DNA from: an uncultured Mucilaginibacter sp.
GTDB lineage: Bacteria > Bacteroidota > Bacteroidia > Sphingobacteriales > Sphingobacteriaceae
Direction of reading: 5' to 3'
NCBI RefSeq assembly: GCF_946481715.1
Contig: NZ_CAMLOV010000054.1
Location: 1-31,628, forward strand
DNA: 31,628 bases
Shown here: positions 30,619-31,628 of the stretch, piece after piece
Layout of the letters: every line of letters starts with the position of its first letter
Position numbering within the stretch: position 1 is the first letter of the stretch
Notes under the pieces: generated by a model
Told to the model about the DNA's origin: nothing
The model's database searches: none
What the model saw: the letters and a program-made list of their open reading frames with translations, nothing else
Made by a program: the position numbers and the translations under genes

Positions 30619-31628
30619 TTATTTTATCTTGATAAAGTTTTTATCGGTTAAATGCAGCTGCTGCATGGTTGCGTTTAAAGATGGCTGGTTCTTGTGAACA
30701 CCCAGCGTACCTGTAACTGTATGCGGAACAGCTAGTATCCGTACTTTATCTACACTAAGCGAGGGGGATGAGAATTCGCCGCCATTACTCACATCAAGCG
30801 TTATCTGTACGTATACGCCGGTTGCATCTACTATGGATTTGTAGTTATAATACTGCAAATTCCTTGCTGCGGGTATATTGGTGTATGACAGCTGTATCCA
30901 CTTACTTTCGCCTGTGGTGGTAGGTAAAAGATGCAGGTAAACCAAAATAACGCCGTTATTTACCGTATTAGCCAGCGAATCGGGGAGTTTAAACGTGTTT
31001 GTAATGTCGCCTGTTATTTTTTGTTGAGTCAATATGAACGATGTTGGCGGCCCCGTTGTACCAACCGGTCCGCCACCACTATTCACTGCCCAAAACAGGA
31101 AGGTATCGTCAGCTGTTTCAAATGCGGTAACGTTGCTGCCGCCAGCAGTTGCCGGTGCTTTCAGCGAAACGCCTGTACCCCAAGCACCGGCTGCTTTTGG
31201 CCCATAAATCATATAAGTACTTATGTCCAGGTAAAAATCGCCGTCGGCACCAATGGCGGTTGTTGGTGCGCCTGTTCCGTTCAAAACACTTGAACCATTT
31301 GTACCCGATGCACCAGTTGCACCTGTACTGCCTGTGGCTCCGGTAGCGCCTGTTGCACCAACCAATGATGTTGCTGTGCCCCAGCCCGAGCCGGTTTTTG
31401 GCCCATAAATATTGCGGTTTGTTTTATCAAAATAGTAATCGCCTGTTTTGCCGGTTAAAAGGTCCGGGACGCCTGCACCGCTGTAAATGATGCTGCCATC
31501 AGCGCCGGCCGGGCCGGCGGGGCCTTGTATTCCTTGCGCTCCTTTAAGTAGCAGGCGGGTGCCCCAATCGGTGGCGTTTTTAGGGCCATATAATAAATAG
31601 GTAGTATTATCGAGGTAGTAATCGCCAG
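30619..31628 (-). CDS. Collagen-like repeat protein (N-terminus outside window)
   Basis: The frame is open to the right edge; at least 336 codons are visible, and the ATG-like codon at 31365 is internal. Three copies of a module are seen: GD(F/Y)Y(L/F)D-x6-YGPK-x5-WGT-x2-L, starting near 31626, 31443 and 31242 (spacings 61 and 67 residues). The linkers between them are Gly-X-Y collagen-like runs such as GATGATGATGSTGATGASG and GIQGPAGPAGADG. A C-terminal globular beta domain of ~190 residues follows (from VTAFETADDTFLFWAVNSGG to TDKNFIKIK). Gly-X-Y segments form triple helices, so the protein is probably a trimeric surface fibre or stalk with the C-terminal domain as head or trimeriser (inference). 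No signal peptide is in view because the start is missing. It lies 78 bases upstream of the barrel gene on the same strand. Confidence 0.85.
   Translation of the reverse strand, partial: GDYYLDNTTYLLYGPKNATDWGTRLLLKGAQGIQGPAGPAGADGSIIYSGAGVPDLLTGKTGDYYFDKTNRNIYGPKTGSGWGTATSLVGATGATGATGSTGATGASGTNGSSVLNGTGAPTTAIGADGDFYLDISTYMIYGPKAAGAWGTGVSLKAPATAGGSNVTAFETADDTFLFWAVNSGGGPVGTTGPPTSFILTQQKITGDITNTFKLPDSLANTVNNGVILVYLHLLPTTTGESKWIQLSYTNIPAARNLQYYNYKSIVDATGVYVQITLDVSNGGEFSSPSLSVDKVRILAVPHTVTGTLGVHKNQPSLNATMQQLHLTDKNFIKIK

Noticed and set aside
1..31628. CRISPR array, tRNA or rRNA genes, transposase or phage genes
   Set aside because: None found; the repeats present are palindromic and dispersed, not regularly spaced direct repeats with unique spacers.

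Overview
The window looks like chromosome from a Bacteroidota bacterium, most likely Sphingobacteriaceae (Mucilaginibacter- or Pedobacter-like). This rests on the gene families (TonB receptor with a carboxypeptidase-regulatory-like N-terminal domain, GH130 enzyme, TANFOR-like giant surface protein, ThuA/sugar-dehydrogenase/cytochrome c fusion), on several promoters with the phylum's -7 element TAnnTTTG, on A/T-rich leaders lacking strong Shine-Dalgarno sites, and on intergenic palindromes of types I remember as dispersed in this group. The genus is an inference. No rRNA, tRNA, CRISPR array, phage or insertion sequence was seen.

Layout. 1-1.9 kb: the 3' part of a MacB/FtsX-type ABC permease and a secreted Pro/Thr-repeat protein. 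1.9-4.1 kb (minus): an ArsR repressor with an AHSA1/SRPBCC protein under a promoter with a duplicated operator, then a GH130 glycoside phosphorylase-like enzyme. 4.1-11.2 kb (plus): a TetR regulator followed by a complete tripartite RND efflux operon (adaptor, pump, outer-membrane factor). A long operator word is shared by the tetR leader and the region before the adaptor. 11.4-12.2 kb (minus): an ABM monooxygenase-like protein and an RclC/DUF417 membrane protein. 12.3-17.4 kb (minus): a four-module ThuA/GSDH/PKD/cytochrome c protein and a TonB-dependent receptor, separated by a perfect intrinsic-terminator hairpin. 17.8-19.2 kb: a small conserved protein of unknown role and a membrane-anchored GH25 lysozyme. 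19.2-31.6 kb (minus): a large surface-protein cluster of collagen-like protein, outer-membrane beta-barrel, 2529-residue TANFOR-like protein and FN3-repeat protein.

How the parts work together. The TetR/RND block reads as a self-contained inducible drug- or toxin-efflux unit. The ThuA/GSDH/cytochrome c protein probably oxidises a sugar or polyol in the periplasm and passes electrons to its own heme; the receptor next to it may import its substrate or its PQQ cofactor (inference). The last 12 kb is the best candidate for an undescribed system: three secreted proteins with 2- and 9-bp gaps and a collagen-like gene just upstream, with no enzyme among them, which suggests a structural or adhesive cell-surface assembly.

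Between genes the window is rich in long inverted repeats (at least five elements of four types). Two lie inside the RND operon, and one supplies the stop codon of the GH130 gene.
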